Source of the DNA: Gadus chalcogrammus
Lineage: Eukaryota; Chordata; Actinopteri; Gadiformes; Gadidae
Direction: 5' to 3'
Length of the DNA: 64,000 nt
Assembly (NCBI RefSeq): GCF_026213295.1
Contig: NC_079425.1
Location: 6,841,794-6,905,793, forward strand
The notes under the pieces are model-generated. The model was not told the origin of the DNA. It saw nothing but the letters and a program-made list of their open reading frames with translations, and searched no databases. Below are positions 1-13,138 of the stretch, one piece after another; position 1 is the stretch's first letter, and each line of letters opens with the position of its first letter. Made by a program: the position numbers and the translations under genes.

Positions 1-245
1 TGTATAACATAAAACACCAGTCGTGGCGTTTCCGTGTCCTTCCACTCCTAACTTGTCATTGTTAAGAACACACTAGATGTAATCAGTGCGGCTTTTTCCA
101 CCAAAATAATATTAAAACAAAAAGGTAAGACTTCTGTAGCTCTTGTGTGATCATACAAGTGTTTTTGATTTGTGTTGATCTCTTTGGTTTTCGCCAGTGA
201 CTCCAATCAGTTTCATAAGGTGTATCACCATCACAACCACCTTAC

Positions 246-320
246 CTGTTCGTCCCTTCCACAGCGAGGTCCAGGTCTGAGGTCCAGCTGTGTCTTCCAT
301 ACAGGCAGGAGAACCGCCAC
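246..320 (-). other. Candidate isolated exon with good splice sites
   Basis: On the minus strand a pyrimidine-rich acceptor ending in TTCTACAG precedes 75 bases that are open in all three frames and end at a consensus donor CAG|GTAAGG. The length is a multiple of three. None of the three translations resembled a protein I know. It could be a coding or 5' non-coding exon of a gene starting outside the window, a lncRNA exon, or chance. No partner exon was identified. Confidence 0.3.
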
Positions 321-1559
321 CTGTAGAAGGAGGAGAGAAGAGGGGACTTAATTAAAGGGTTGCTTTAAATGAGGCAAACATTATCTTATAGCCTAGTCTG
401 AAAGTAACAGGAGACACACAAAAATTAAGCTCTTCTTGTGTGTGCCGGTTGTGTGTGTGTGTGTGTGTCATTTGCCTACTGGGTAGGATCCTTGCACGTT
501 AAGAGAACCAAATATTTTCCAGGTTAATTGTTGTAATAGGAAGCAGGGAAAAAACGTTTGCTAAACAAGTGCATAGTTTAGCTACAAATATTGCCGTAAT
601 GTCAATTAGCGTGTCAGTTTGCTAGTAACCAGGACAACAATGCAGAGACTTAACCCTGTTATTGTTAGCTGCTAGCCATTGCTGCCTAGTTAATATGATT
701 TTAATTTTGTTTGGTGGAATTACCTAGCGTCTATTACCAGAACGCTCATATTACCAGGAGGCGACATTATAGTTAGTTTGGAAATAAATTGTTCAAAGCT
801 AAATTAGCAAATTATAAATAATATGGTTACCATATCCCCTAGTTCCTGTGTTTATAATATGGATTATTACTGTTCCCCTTTAACTGCACACAAAACAAAT
901 ATTTAAATTATTCAAGATAAATAGTAACAATAATACTATTAAAATAATTGCATCTCCTCTACTTCACCATGATATTAAATTGTAACACTAATATGGAAAT
1001 GCAAAAAATAAATCAAATACAGTTTCTTTGGGACAACCGCACATTGTGTGGCATGCAACATAACATTGGGAGGTTCCCCCTAGCCTTATAAGTAGCTGTC
1101 TGGCTATGAATATTATCAAACACCATGGAATGTGGACCTCAAAAGGAAGAAGCGCGGACCACCCAGCATTAACAGCTCCAACATCGAGCTTGATCCAGCC
1201 CCGACCCTCTGCTCGAGTAGATTATGTCTTTGTGAGCTGACTCTACTTTGGAGCGTTAAAGGCTGGTCTTTATTATCGCTGGATGACTGCTGCTTTGAAG
1301 GTTGGCGTGAAGACAACAAATTAAAAAGTTCATAATCCATAAATCATTGACTCAATCTTTTTTCAGCAATGGATGCAACAGAAGAAGACATAAAAAACAT
1401 TCTGGGGCGTTCTGAGTAAACCTGTTAAAAGGGGGCAGGGGCAAAGGAGAGACTCGGAAGCCTTGTTTTATGTTGTAGGACGAATTTGCAGGTCCGTCGT
1501 GAAATATTAACAAGCCCTCTCGTGGGGGCCACAGGTGAGGGTGGTGTGTGCGGTGTGCA

Positions 1560-1805
1560 GTGTGTGGTCTGTGGTGGGGGGTGGGAGGGGGGGGGGGGAG
1601 AGCTGAGCTGGGTTGGGGGCAGAGAGTGTCAAACCACTTGGGGTTAATGGGCTGTGAGGCTAAACATTTCCTCGGCTGAAGGGGGGGAAGTAGGGAGGTG
1701 GAGGTGCGGGTGGAGGCGGTGGGCGTGGGTGGGATGGGGGGGGGGAAGAGGGGACAGGTGGGAGGGTGGGGTGGGAGGGTGGGGTGGGGTGGGTCACTGG
1801 TGGGT
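1560..1805 (+). repeat. G-rich low-complexity tract, strong G-quadruplex potential
   Basis: About 245 bases carry many closely spaced runs of three or more G on the plus strand, densest at 1,735-1,797, where GGG blocks alternate with single T or A. Many overlapping matches to a four-run G-quadruplex pattern are possible. No coding potential was identified. Confidence 0.8.
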
Positions 1806-1879
1806 CGGCTGTAATGGCGGAGTCAGTGCGCCGTGGCCGTTTCCACGCTCGTTACACCATCTACAATTACTGCTACCTA

Positions 1880-1992
1880 GCTCCACCCCCCAACCCCCCC
1901 CCCCCCCCCCGCCCCACCGCTCCCCCTCTCCTCCGTCCCCATGCAGGACAACCTTCTCCCCCACACCACCACCCCCAAACCCCCCCCTTGAG
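1880..1992 (+). repeat. C-rich tract with poly-C run (1894-1910)
   Basis: This C-rich tract includes a 17-base C run and several CCCC blocks. It lies about 80 bases after the G-rich tract on the same strand, so the two could pair as an imperfect inverted repeat. On the minus strand it is a second G-quadruplex candidate. Confidence 0.75.
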
Positions 1993-3182
1993 AGACCTGG
2001 CCTGGCCATTAGTGGCGCAACTCAAATGAAGTGGATAATTGTGTCTCGCTATGGCACATCATGAGGCAAGAGAGTTTAGAAGGAGAGAGAGAGACATATA
2101 AAGAGGAAGAGAGAGGGACAGCAAGACGGACAGACACAAAGACAGACGGCGAGGAACTCCAGAGGGGGAGAGCGAGAGAGGTCAACACTTGAGAGGTGGG
2201 AGCTGGTGAGAGAGCACCAGAGGTAGATGGTGTAAATGAGCAAGCGACGAAGAGAGCAGGGATAGATCAGGGTTTAAAAGAGAGAGCGAGAGAGAGAGCG
2301 TGTGAGCGAGAGAGATACACGCACGGTACGTACAAAACTTTAGTGTCGTTACAATAGTTTGTATTTCCGATTTGAACTTCATTGTATGGGAGCAGTGATG
2401 ACGACGAAGAGACGGAGGGAGAGAGAGAGAAGAAAAAGAAAAGATGAATCATAACCGCCGGTTTTTCCCTTTTGGCTTCCATACAAACCACCGCTGTATA
2501 AAATCTCTACACTGCTACACAGATCACACCACTAATGCGAATTATCTCACAGTTCCACAAATGTTCACACTGCCAAATTTTGTAGGTGACATCGACCACC
2601 ATTGACACACCATCATGCTCCCATTGGAGTCCACCGACTGTATTTTTCCAACCAGCACTTTCCTTCCACCCCGTCTGAGTAGCCCTTGCATCCAGGGGTC
2701 AAGCACTGAGAGGGGGTGCATAATCTGGTTGGGCTCGGTGATCCCATGGAGGCTCCAGAATCCGACTGCCCTATGAGGGCCACCAATTTGCAGAAACAGA
2801 CAGACTAAGGGTGAAGCTACTTCTGTGCGCGTCATGACTGAAAATGGAACACGTTTTTTAAATGTCTTTTTTTGCTCTCTGTTGCTTTGTGCATAAATAT
2901 GGAGAAGAGGCAGCATGCATGAATAAAGGGACCTGAAGACCAAAAAACAGACATTCATCTGAGGGGCAACTCGTGAATCTTCAATGTAAGATGAAGGTCG
3001 TACATTTCGGGCGCCCAGAAAGACGTGTCAAACTTTGTGTGCCATTACAATCCTTTGTCTTAGCGCCGTTGTCATGTAGGGCCTGGCTGGCACTGGTATG
3101 AAATATTCATCCTGCATAATAACTTTCATAGGGGAATAAAGCATGCAGTTAATTATTAATAGCATGTATATTCAACGCATCA

Positions 3183-3205
3183 CCCCCCCCCCCCCCCCCC
3201 CCCCC
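3183..3205 (+). repeat. Poly-C run (23 bases)
   Basis: Uninterrupted C homopolymer, one of a cluster of long C or G runs between 3,183 and 4,903. Confidence 0.9.
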
Positions 3206-4026
3206 TCGTCCCAGCCCAACCCACCTCCTCAACACCATTTATTTTTCTGTTGCTCCGGAATATCCCTGACAGTCGCTACCAGGCAAAAGGAGAATCCCCT
3301 TGATGAAGCGCAAACAGAAGAATGACAACCCCTTAATGCTGATGCAACTTGCACCAAACAGCTAGCCTGCATATAGCAGGTACCGGCAAGGGGTGTTGGG
3401 ACTCCTTGTGGTGACCTGTGCTTATTTTTTTTTTTCCCTTTTTTCAGAAAGCTAAAAAGCTTAGCCTGAGTATTTAGAAAACCGAGCAAAAGTATTCATT
3501 CGGATTCTGTGGTAATGATGATGATGGTGGGCGTGTGCGAGCAGGCTTCTTGGTTGCCGATTTGGTTTCCTATAGTTTTGGATCTAAATCAGTTGAGATG
3601 AGTCATTCCTTCATGCAATTTGCACCGGCACCCTCGATTCAAACAGCTTTACATTCGATTCAAACAGCTGATTCGACGATAAGGTGTAGATTAGTATTGG
3701 GCCAGAAATTAACTATTATGGGATCATTCCTTCATGTGATGTGTCAATTCAAAGCAGCAAACACTAGATTCACCCCCCCCCCCCCCCCCAGGACAGCACC
3801 TCCTCTGGTGAAGAACATGTTACTGCAAACACCGTTTTTCTTGGGCTTAAACGACTTCCAGGGGAGGGCACTTGCACAACAGTTTGCACTGCAAATGGCA
3901 CTAGCTTGAGCCAATCAGAGACCAGAAAATGCGAGAGGGGGTGGGGAGTATTCAGGCCAAGGTCAGCTAATTGGCCCCAGCCACGTCATAATAACCCATC
4001 AGGCTTCAGTCGGGGATGAAATCAAG

Positions 4027-4213
4027 CCCCCCCCCCCCCCCCCCCCCCCCTCTCTGATGAGGGGGAAACGCAATCTGCTTGACGATGGATCTCATTCACC
4101 ACATTTCTGTCCCATTTCAACACAATTTGCGGCGAGCCTGTTAATATGCACGCTATATCCGAATGTTCTAGGGGGGGGGGGGGGGGGGTGCTGGATGGGA
4201 GGGGGGGGGGGGG
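4027..4213 (+). repeat. Poly-C then two poly-G runs
   Basis: C run at 4,027-4,050, then G runs at 4,171-4,188 and 4,201-4,213, separated by ordinary sequence. The C and G arms are complementary and about 120 bases apart, so a long-loop hairpin is possible. Confidence 0.9.
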
Positions 4214-4880
4214 CAGCGTGAGGCGAGACGGACCCATTTCAGTGTCAATTTACAGCAATTCCGGACGTCCAAAGAAAAAAGGAGAGAGGAAGGGGAAAAA
4301 AGTGTAAAGTACTCGCCGTTTCTTCACAGATCTCTTTTAGTTTAATTCAATTGGACCTTTCAATACCTTATTTATGACGCACAGGAAGCGTCCGCCCTAT
4401 TGCATTATGGGGATGGGGGGGCAGCTCTTCTTTAAACGCTCTCTGGTACACAATGGAAGATAAAAGCAGATAAAACTGAAGGGTTGGTTATCTAAACTTG
4501 TTTTTATTGCGTTGGGGGTCTAAGTACCTTCCTCATCGCAGCCTGTCTGTGAAACAAGAGCCACACTTCAACTGAACTTTGGCCAATAAGAGAGAATATT
4601 TGGATCTCTTTCTTTAACACTTCCATGCGGGCCGTGCGCCAAAGCGACTACACACAAGAGGACAGTGCATGGTTGGGTGTGGACAGGGCATTACCTTGAA
4701 TGATCCAGTGATCCCATTAAGGGGTAGAATAGACACCCGCCGTCTATACATAGATCCCATACTCTCATTTGGTATTATTCAAATGTAATGCCCCTTTTTT
4801 GATTTTTTTCCCCCCAACACAACCGCCTAGCCAATCATATTCATGGCTCATGCAAATGCTCCTCGGCAAAGATATTCCTA

Positions 4881-4903
4881 CCCCCCCCCCCCCCCCCCCC
4901 CCC
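4881..4903 (+). repeat. Poly-C run (23 bases)
   Basis: Uninterrupted C homopolymer followed by more C-rich sequence to about 4,940. A further run of 17 C lies at 3,773-3,789. Confidence 0.9.
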
Positions 4904-5195
4904 AGCACGGCCCTACCCCACCACCCACCCCACCCTCCCACAAATTGTATTCCCATGAAGCTGGAGCGATGGAGCACGCCATTGACATTCACACGCTCTA
5001 AACAGGCCATGGAGATCTGGCGGCTGCAACGTGGGCCCTGTTTCCTGACGTCGGCGGCGCGCATCGTGACGGACACATTTTGATTAGATCATCCAGCAGA
5101 GCGGCGCCCAGCGGGACCGCTAGAGGAAGCTACTGGCAGGGCAACCGCTCATCGACAACCACCGAATGCACAGGAGGGAATAGTGCCCCAGACCA

Positions 5196-5232
5196 CCAAA
5201 CAAACAAACAAACAAACAAACAAACAAACAAC
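5196..5232 (+). repeat. (CAAA)n microsatellite
   Basis: About nine tandem CAAA units, followed at 5,346-5,392 by an imperfect (GAG)n tract. Confidence 0.9.
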
Positions 5233-7475
5233 AACAGAGGACGACCGAACAACAACCTGAATCTGGTCGAGAGAGACCAGCGCCAGGTTGTTCTCTCCGC
5301 CGGTGCTGCTTCTCATCGCCTCTTTCTCACAGCAAACCTTTCATAGAGGAGGAGGAGGAGGAAGAGGAGGAGGAGGAGGAGGAGGAGAAGAATAGGTCAG
5401 ATGTGATCGAACAGCACAAGCGTTGAGAGCCAACACATCTCCTCGCTTTTTTCTTTCCTTTTTCCCCCCCCCCTTCTTCCTCCCTGTGAATCTCAATCAA
5501 TACTGTTGGCTAATGTCTCTGGCTGAGAGGGCCAGAGACATTCCATATTTAAATAATGGGGGGGAATGGTGGTTATGGTGAGGTGAGGGGTAGGGGGTTC
5601 TGGGGGGGGGGCATCCTAGCACGCATCGCCTCCCTGAAGTCATATGTGATTATGCTCGATTGCTACACCCAATGGGACAAAACAGAGGGGGAAGGTGGAG
5701 GGAAGGTATAGGGGTGGCAGGGTGTGGGCGGTACATTAAACAATCCATCGATAGCTCAGCTGTGGAAATACCTGGATTAGACGTGCTGATGGCCAATGTG
5801 TTATAAAAAAAAACTGAATAAATTATGACACGTTTGTGTTATAATTGAAATACATTTCAAGGAAACATTGAGTGTTAATTAGTCATTTCTTTTTTTTTTC
5901 GCTTCACGTGCAAAAAAAGAAAAGAAAAAAGGAAACCATGCCCTTAAACGTGTCCTTCAAGAACGGCGAACCCTTGAGCGCCGAGCGTAGCGTGCCCACG
6001 TATAGAGAGGAAGACATTACATTACATTCTATGGTACAAGCATGGACGGTTGCCAGATAAGGCGGTATTTAATACAAAAAATGTCGGTTTTCCTCACTGA
6101 GGACTCGTGCCATGCTGGCTCGCGGCACCACCTTTGTCTGCGATGACTAAAACCCGTGTATTGTAACACGACACCCCCGATTTCATGCAATATGGCGGAT
6201 TACGGAATCCAATGGAAGGCTCGTCTCTCTTCTTTTTCTTTTTTTTTTTTGCAGATTTCTAAATTAGGATTTTCTGCCTTCATAATGACAGAGAGTAGTC
6301 TCTTAGTCAAAATCAATGGATGCTATTTATATGAGCGGTAATCCCTCACCCAGCACTGAACTGCCAGAAGAGAAGGATGGCTTTTAAAGTAACGCTGCAA
6401 AACAAAGGAGACACTAAACGAATGCAAATTGGTTTCCCTCTCCCGCCTTCCCTCCGAATGTCCGTCTATCAAGGCTATGTCCAGGCCTCGGGGAGCCCAG
6501 GAAGACGCCACAGAAATCTACCTTTTTAATGCTGAATCGCCTTGCCCTTAAAACATCTCACTTTATCAATAAACACGCTGTTCACTGTCGCTTAAGCTCG
6601 GGATAAAATGTTTAAGCAGCTATCCCCCCCATACTTCATCCCCGCTCCGTTCCTCCCGCTCTCTCTGGCTCTCCCGCTCTCTCATTTCTCTGTCTTGCAG
6701 CTCAACAGAATGGGGCATGAATGCCTGACAAGTAGGCTATCATCCAAGAGATCATTAAGCACAGGGGTTGAAGTGCCATCCTCAGTGCCATGGCAACAGG
6801 GTTGAGAGCCGAGTTAAAAACAATGCGAGGCGGGGGGAGGTGGGCTGACTCTCAACGATCGCCCCTGATCGATGAGACCCCCTCGCTCTCCCACTCTCTC
6901 TCCATTTTTTTCTCCCACCCTCTCCATCTCATCCTCAGCCCCCCCTCTATGCCTTTGGAGGCCATGCAGGCAGGGTGGTAAAGCCTGGACGAGAGAATCT
7001 CTCCCTCTATCCCTCCATCCCTCCCTCACACGCTCTCTCCCTCTCTCTCAGATGCTGGTTCCGCAGATCATTTGGTTTCACGAGGGCGGTAATTGAACAG
7101 TGTCAAGCAGTTGCATTGTTTGCTAAAGGACCAGGGGCCTGGAATGCTTCCCGTTCTTATAATACATCTGCAGTCCATGCAGAGGGAGGAACTCAGCGAC
7201 ACTTGAACACACGTAGAGGAGAGACCGAGGCTGTGAGGACGCGTGCCAGCGCCTGCCGAACCCTACAGTCCATCCATTCAACCGGCCTCCATCAGAGGAT
7301 GATCAAACTGATACCAGGGAAATGATTCAAGCCCGTTCATCTCACAGCTCAGGAGAGAGCTGTGAGATAGATTGATAAATAGATTTTGAGAGAGACGCAA
7401 TGGAGATAAAAAAAGATAGCTTTCATATTTTTAAAAGACAACAAGAGGGTGTTTTCAATGACGAATTTGCAAGTG

Positions 7476-7478
<3 letters not shown>

Positions 7479-7563
<85 letters not shown>

Positions 7564-7600
7564 TGTGTGTGTGTGTGTGGGTGTGTGTGTGTGTGTGTGT
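7479..7600 (+). repeat. (GT)n microsatellite
   Basis: 122 bases of GT repeat, interrupted by GG at about 7,559 and 7,579. Shorter AC/GT tracts lie at 7,870-7,985, 9,604-9,635 and 12,333-12,370. Confidence 0.95.
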
Positions 7601-10600
7601 CCGCCTGCGTGTGTGTCTCCCTCCTACAGTACAACCGTTTAGGGCTTGATGGAGGTGAGCCAAGAGGAGTCAGGTTTATTATCTCCTGCAGCTGTCAGCT
7701 CTGTATGTATGTGAGCGCTGCAGCTCAGCGGGGGGGCAGCTAAATGCCATCAGGTTACGACTGGGGTTGTTTGCCTTTTTTTTCTTTTTTTAATTTTAAG
7801 CAGGAATGCTTTTTGAAGCGTAAGATAAGCTCTCCATGACTCCCACTCTCTCTGGGGCGTACACACTGCGTGTACCACACACATACACACAAAAACACAC
7901 GTGCATATACTACACACAAACGCATACACTAAGTTCACGTACCCCAAAAATACACACACACACACACACAATAAACACACACAAAATCACAAAGATACAC
8001 ACAATGAAGAATCGTGGAAAGAAACACTCACGGTTTTTGGAAGTTGGCTCCCCAACAACATGTGCTAATCAATCTGCTGAAAGCAATCTGTCAGGAAATC
8101 TTTAGCATTAAGCAACCCGGTGTGAATAGGGATGAGGCCCCTTTCCACGGGGCAGGGCACGGCGGGGACTTAGCCATAGCCTGTCTTTACGCATCCCAGA
8201 GTGTCAATAAGGATTATGAGAGCCGGCTTTTATCTCTTCAAACACACAGACCAGTCACTCATTTAAATGGATGAACAATTCAGGTCTGCTCAATAAATAA
8301 AAAAAAAGAGGGGGGGAAAAAAAGAACACACACCGCCGTCAATGCATTCAAATCCCAAACACTATTCAAATTCCTACCACCATATGCTTAGTTTAAGATC
8401 CAATCTCCCTCCCTCCCTCTTTTACTATTCCCACAAATTCAAGGAAGGGGAACCTTTGTGCACATAGTTGTCTAAGACTTCAAAGGATAAAGACAGACTA
8501 CCTTTTGTTGGCGTCGCTGCGTGGCCCTTATCCTCAACTTAAGACCTACAGTTCCTTTGAGAGCATTCCAGACGCTCCCAGGAAGCAAAGCTGTCAGGGT
8601 GAGGGTAACATGCCCGACAAAACAGACATTATTGCATTTCAGACACATATCGCCCCCCACACCCCCGAAAAAAGACAGGCTGAATATTAAAAGGTGACAA
8701 AACTGTATTTACTCATCATTTCAATGCCACCCTAAAATAACCTGCTTTCTATCTGGCGGCATCAAATGAAAAGGAGGCAATGAAATCTGCCATGGGAAGA
8801 ACAAATAAAAGCAAATTTTGACATTTTGCTTTCCTTTTTTTGACGCGCTCGCTTTATATGTCAGTGGAAACGCCAGTCGACCTCTCATTGTTTTTTAAAT
8901 GCCATTTTGTAAAGCTTGGGAAGCAGGAATTAATTAATGCAATAGGGGGGTTGGAGGAGGGGTGGCTGCCACTGTCAAGAGGCAGCGCATTAAAATCAAT
9001 GATTAATAAATTCAAAACACACAACAAACTCAGCTGGGAGATGAAAATAGCATTGCACACTCCATAGGAAGCGGCCCCAGAGCGGGTCCTCCCAGTGAAG
9101 GAGGCGTCCACTCAGATGCCTAATGGAAAGTAGCCGATGCCAGCTGTGTGCCTGTGAATAAAATCACTTTAATTAAAGGAGCTACAATGGACAAAAAGGA
9201 GTCGGGATGTGTGGGGAAGAATCGACAGGAAACGGCCTCTCTTGGTTGACACACAGGCATGGATTAACGAACATGCACACGCACACACAGACACACAGAC
9301 GCACACAAATTCATGCAAAAAGTCAGACAATCAATTACAAAGATGCACAAGAATACAAACACAAGCATATCTGAACACATCTGCCGTATACAGTCTTATA
9401 AAGAAACTCACATGAACACCCATACAGTAAACAGCTATTTATTGAAATCTTTCATATTCATAATCTACACATGCTTCATTCTACATTACTCGATGTGCTC
9501 TGATATTCAGAGACAAAAAGGTATGATGGTATTATTTTTTTTTAACGTGACATAGACGTCAGCTAAAATGATTCCAATATTAAATAGCCTTAAATAGTCT
9601 AGTCTGTGCGTGTGCGTGTGTGTGTGTGTGTGTGTATAATGAGGTCAGCTGTGGCTCTTGACTTGATGTAAATAGTCCACTGCTCATTATGGTGTGTGTG
9701 TGTGTGGCATTTGTTATGATCTGATAAGTAACCTATAATTAACTGTCACGCAAATACACAAATCCTGGATGTGACAAGACCAGCTAGTTCCTCGGGGACA
9801 ATCGCCTCTCTCTCTCCTCTGAATATAGGGGACACAAACTGCTTTCTCGAGTGGACCTGATGTGGTTAATTAGAGTGGCCACAAGAGGGAGACAGACGTA
9901 GGTTTAAACACCGTGACAGAAAGACCGGCATGTGCAGTATATTCCCAGTGCGAACTGACATGTTCCATAGAGTTGAAACCTGGCAGGCAGGGGCTGTTCT
10001 GGTTCCTCATTATCCACCGGACTTGTTCTCGGACTGATAGACGTGGATGACATGCTCTGCATTTAATTGCAGTCACTTATGCGGCATTTTCTGATCATTA
10101 ACTGGGGGAGTTTTGGAGCGCACGGATACTTTCGCATGCAACTTTGCTGCAATCGGAGGAGGAAGAAAAAAAAGAAAGAAAGAAATGAAGTCAGACGGGT
10201 GACATCAAAGCGTCTGCCTGATATACACTGAAGCTGCTTGTTTACACGGGACGGTGTCAGAGCCCTGAGGGAGGTCTGGCCCCGATCTAACGCGACTCAG
10301 CTGTCGCAAACAACACCGTGGGTACTCGTGGCAGCGCTGGCGCTGCGAGGAGGGGTAACCCATAGGGACCAACAAGCCTACATCTGCGATTGGAGTTTTA
10401 CCCCCGTTACCCAACAATATGAGGTTTAAACCGCAACTGATCTAGTTTTCTTGTGACGCGCTCCTTAATAGTCTAAATGGATGAAGTTCTTCGTTGTTGT
10501 ATACGGTGTTGCGTGTCCAGAATAGGGATGGGGTGTTCCCGACAACATCCAGACAACATTATTATAGGCTACGTGTACACATATAGAAAAAAATATATAT

Positions 10601-12076
10601 ATATATAAATATACAAAAACATGGGCCTAACCCATTGATTTATCCCCTCTAACAAAAAAAATATTCATAATTATACATCATAGGATTGTGATGTAATATC
10701 ATCTTGAAAATGTTTTGTATTATTCATTTTGACAACAAGCTTGACAGTTGGCAGAAAAACAGGTACATCTCAGAGCGCCGGTCCAAAATAAGTCATAAAA
10801 CAATAATAGTATGTACTATTTACACCAGATAGATCTTAAAGACAACATTAACACAGTCACAATTATTAACATTAAATCCGAGAGCCATATTAAGCATAGC
10901 CTATATTTCAGCCAAACACTCAGAAATATACAGTGATTGTTGTTTGGACATTGGTAGACGGCCTATTAGTTTTGAAAAAAAATGTAGCCTATAACTCCAA
11001 GGGCTGAAAAATAGGTAGGCCTATATATGGGTAGTATTTGAAATCTGTACATCACCAGCTCCAACTAATTTGAAATAGTGTATTTCTGTAGACCATTTTC
11101 TAAAAGTCTCAAATAAAACCGCCGTGTTATACTGCCATCAAGTGGTCGTTTGGTCTAATGCAGAGTACAATGGTGAGTTGCTGCATTAGCCTCAAACGAT
11201 ATCACGTCATCTTTTTGTTTCAACTGACAAGTTTGACTGTATAATAATTGTAGCACTAAGAAATAAGGTAACCCAGCTACATAAATTAAAATAGGCTATA
11301 TTTACTTTAAGTTCAGCCCCGAGTGTGACCCAACAACATGTTGAGTCACAGCTAATGCACTATACCGTCATTAGCTCAAACAGTGATTAATAGTGAGGTA
11401 GAGGGCAAACTTCATGTTTTTACTTACTTTCACCGTCGTCGTTATGGGTCTGAATATATTTTACTCCCGAATTTTACTTTGATGATCCGGGTTGATAGAA
11501 CATTCACCATTCTGTGCAGTTCAACGCTGCTCGTCTACTTATTTAAACTAAATTGATGCAACCTAGTCGACTAGTTCATCACAACTTCGATCATTGACTT
11601 CTTGTTATCGTCGACGCACCTGAGGCATCTTTGTCCGTATCAGAGCCCTATTAGCAAAGAAGTTGAGCGTAGTCAAACGTCGAGCAATGATTAAACAATA
11701 AATACTGCGGTGTCGTACCACTACGGCTCAAGTACTTCTTCAAACAATAAATGTTTTGTAAAATACCATTATCATTTACATAAATGGACACCATTTGTAG
11801 TGCTTTCCTAACCTGTCGCCACTCAGGTGCTTTACAATTAGTGGCTCACATTCAGCCAGTCATAAGCACATGGCGGTGTCAACAACTCGAGGGAACGTCC
11901 AGCTTTTGGGAGAATAGACGAGCAGAATGTTCATCATAAGCATATTGATATTTTAGTGTAGGTATTGAAAATGGAAGTTGTCCTTGTTTCTGGTGTTTGC
12001 GCAACAGTAAACATAGGTATACATTTATATAGGTTTAAATAAAAGCCAGAATATAGAAAATGATCTTTAGACAATC

Positions 12077-12082
12077 TTTATT
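12077..12082 (-). terminator. Probable ccne1 poly(A) signal
   Basis: AATAAA on the minus strand about 1.06 kb downstream of the ccne1 stop codon. It implies a 3' UTR covering roughly 12,060-13,138, a stretch with no other gene. An earlier alternative signal was not excluded. Confidence 0.45.
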
Positions 12083-13138
12083 GAAAAATATATGTAGCAG
12101 CATTTCAGTTTAAAATGTCAAATATAAATCTTACCGTTGGTGGGAAAATACGGTTTGGGAGGGATTAAAAACAACAAAAGAAATACAATCAACCATTTGA
12201 GCTTCAGAAGCTTGGCTGGTTCACTTCTCCATTAAAGGTAGCAGAGCTACTGGTCCCATATGGGAAATAAAAAAAATAATAAAATGTCCCCTCCATCAAA
12301 ATGGCATGGTAGGAGACACAAACCCATGCAGGCACACACACACACACGTCACACACACACACACACACAGGCGTACATTTCCCCACCATTATGCAAAGTC
12401 CCCCTTTAATAGCAGCACAGAGTCAAAGATGACCCTGGTAAAATGTTTGTGGGCTAGTGGGTCCCCTGTAAAAACACCTGCAAATAATATAATTAAAAAA
12501 CACTCACTCCAAACAAAGAAAATATTAAAAACATATTTTCAATTAGTTCAACCTCTGCCTAAAAAAAAAGGAAAAAGTTACAGTTGACAAAAGGGTCCTC
12601 ACGGTAATTAATCCAAAGCGTATTCTTGTTTTTTCTGGAATTCCTAAAAGTGACTGAGTGGTCTTGTTCCAGAGAGCCTTTAAATTTCCACCTCAACTAT
12701 CTGCTCAGCATGTGGACCGAACACCAAACATAAGTGGGCAGATGAGAAGGAGCGGCACAGGGGAGTATCCATTAAGTTATTACGTACAAAGTTAGCATTC
12801 CCCCCCCCAGCATTCCCCCCCCCCCCCCTCCATTGTCTTGAAGTCAATTCATCCCACTCGATCTCGAACAGAACGAAAAAAAAAAGCTTTTGGTCTGGTG
12901 TGAGCAGCACGAGCAATAATTAAAAAAGGTCCTCTTCAACGATTAATTAACAGCCTGGTTCCCCATCTCAGCTTCCGTCCCGTCAGAGTAATCCACATTT
13001 CGGGGGGGGGAACTGGCGTGTAACCCTTCAGCGCGAAGAACAAGCCCGTGTCTGTAATGCTGGCCTCGTTCTTCCGGACGGGCAAAGTGAAGATAACATT
13101 TGTTTGTTTGAAAAAAGGGCCTTCCGGTTGCCGCTCCT

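Larger units (their letters stand above)
1..12060. other. Gene-free flank downstream of ccne1
   Basis: No exon chain or recognisable protein was found on either strand; the open frames here come from G/C runs, CA/GT repeats or chance. The stretch mixes low-complexity tracts with long AT-rich non-repetitive segments (for example 8,700-9,190 and 10,560-12,060). In human, the side of CCNE1 away from C19orf12 leads to URI1 and then the ZNF536/TSHZ3 regulatory desert, so conserved enhancers are a reasonable expectation here, but that is inference from synteny. One splice-bounded candidate exon sits at 246-320 and is listed separately. Confidence 0.6.

Noticed and set aside
1654..2064. 136-codon plus-strand frame rich in Gly/Trp and Pro
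   Set aside because: Composition comes from the G-rich and C-rich tracts; no domain and no splice context.
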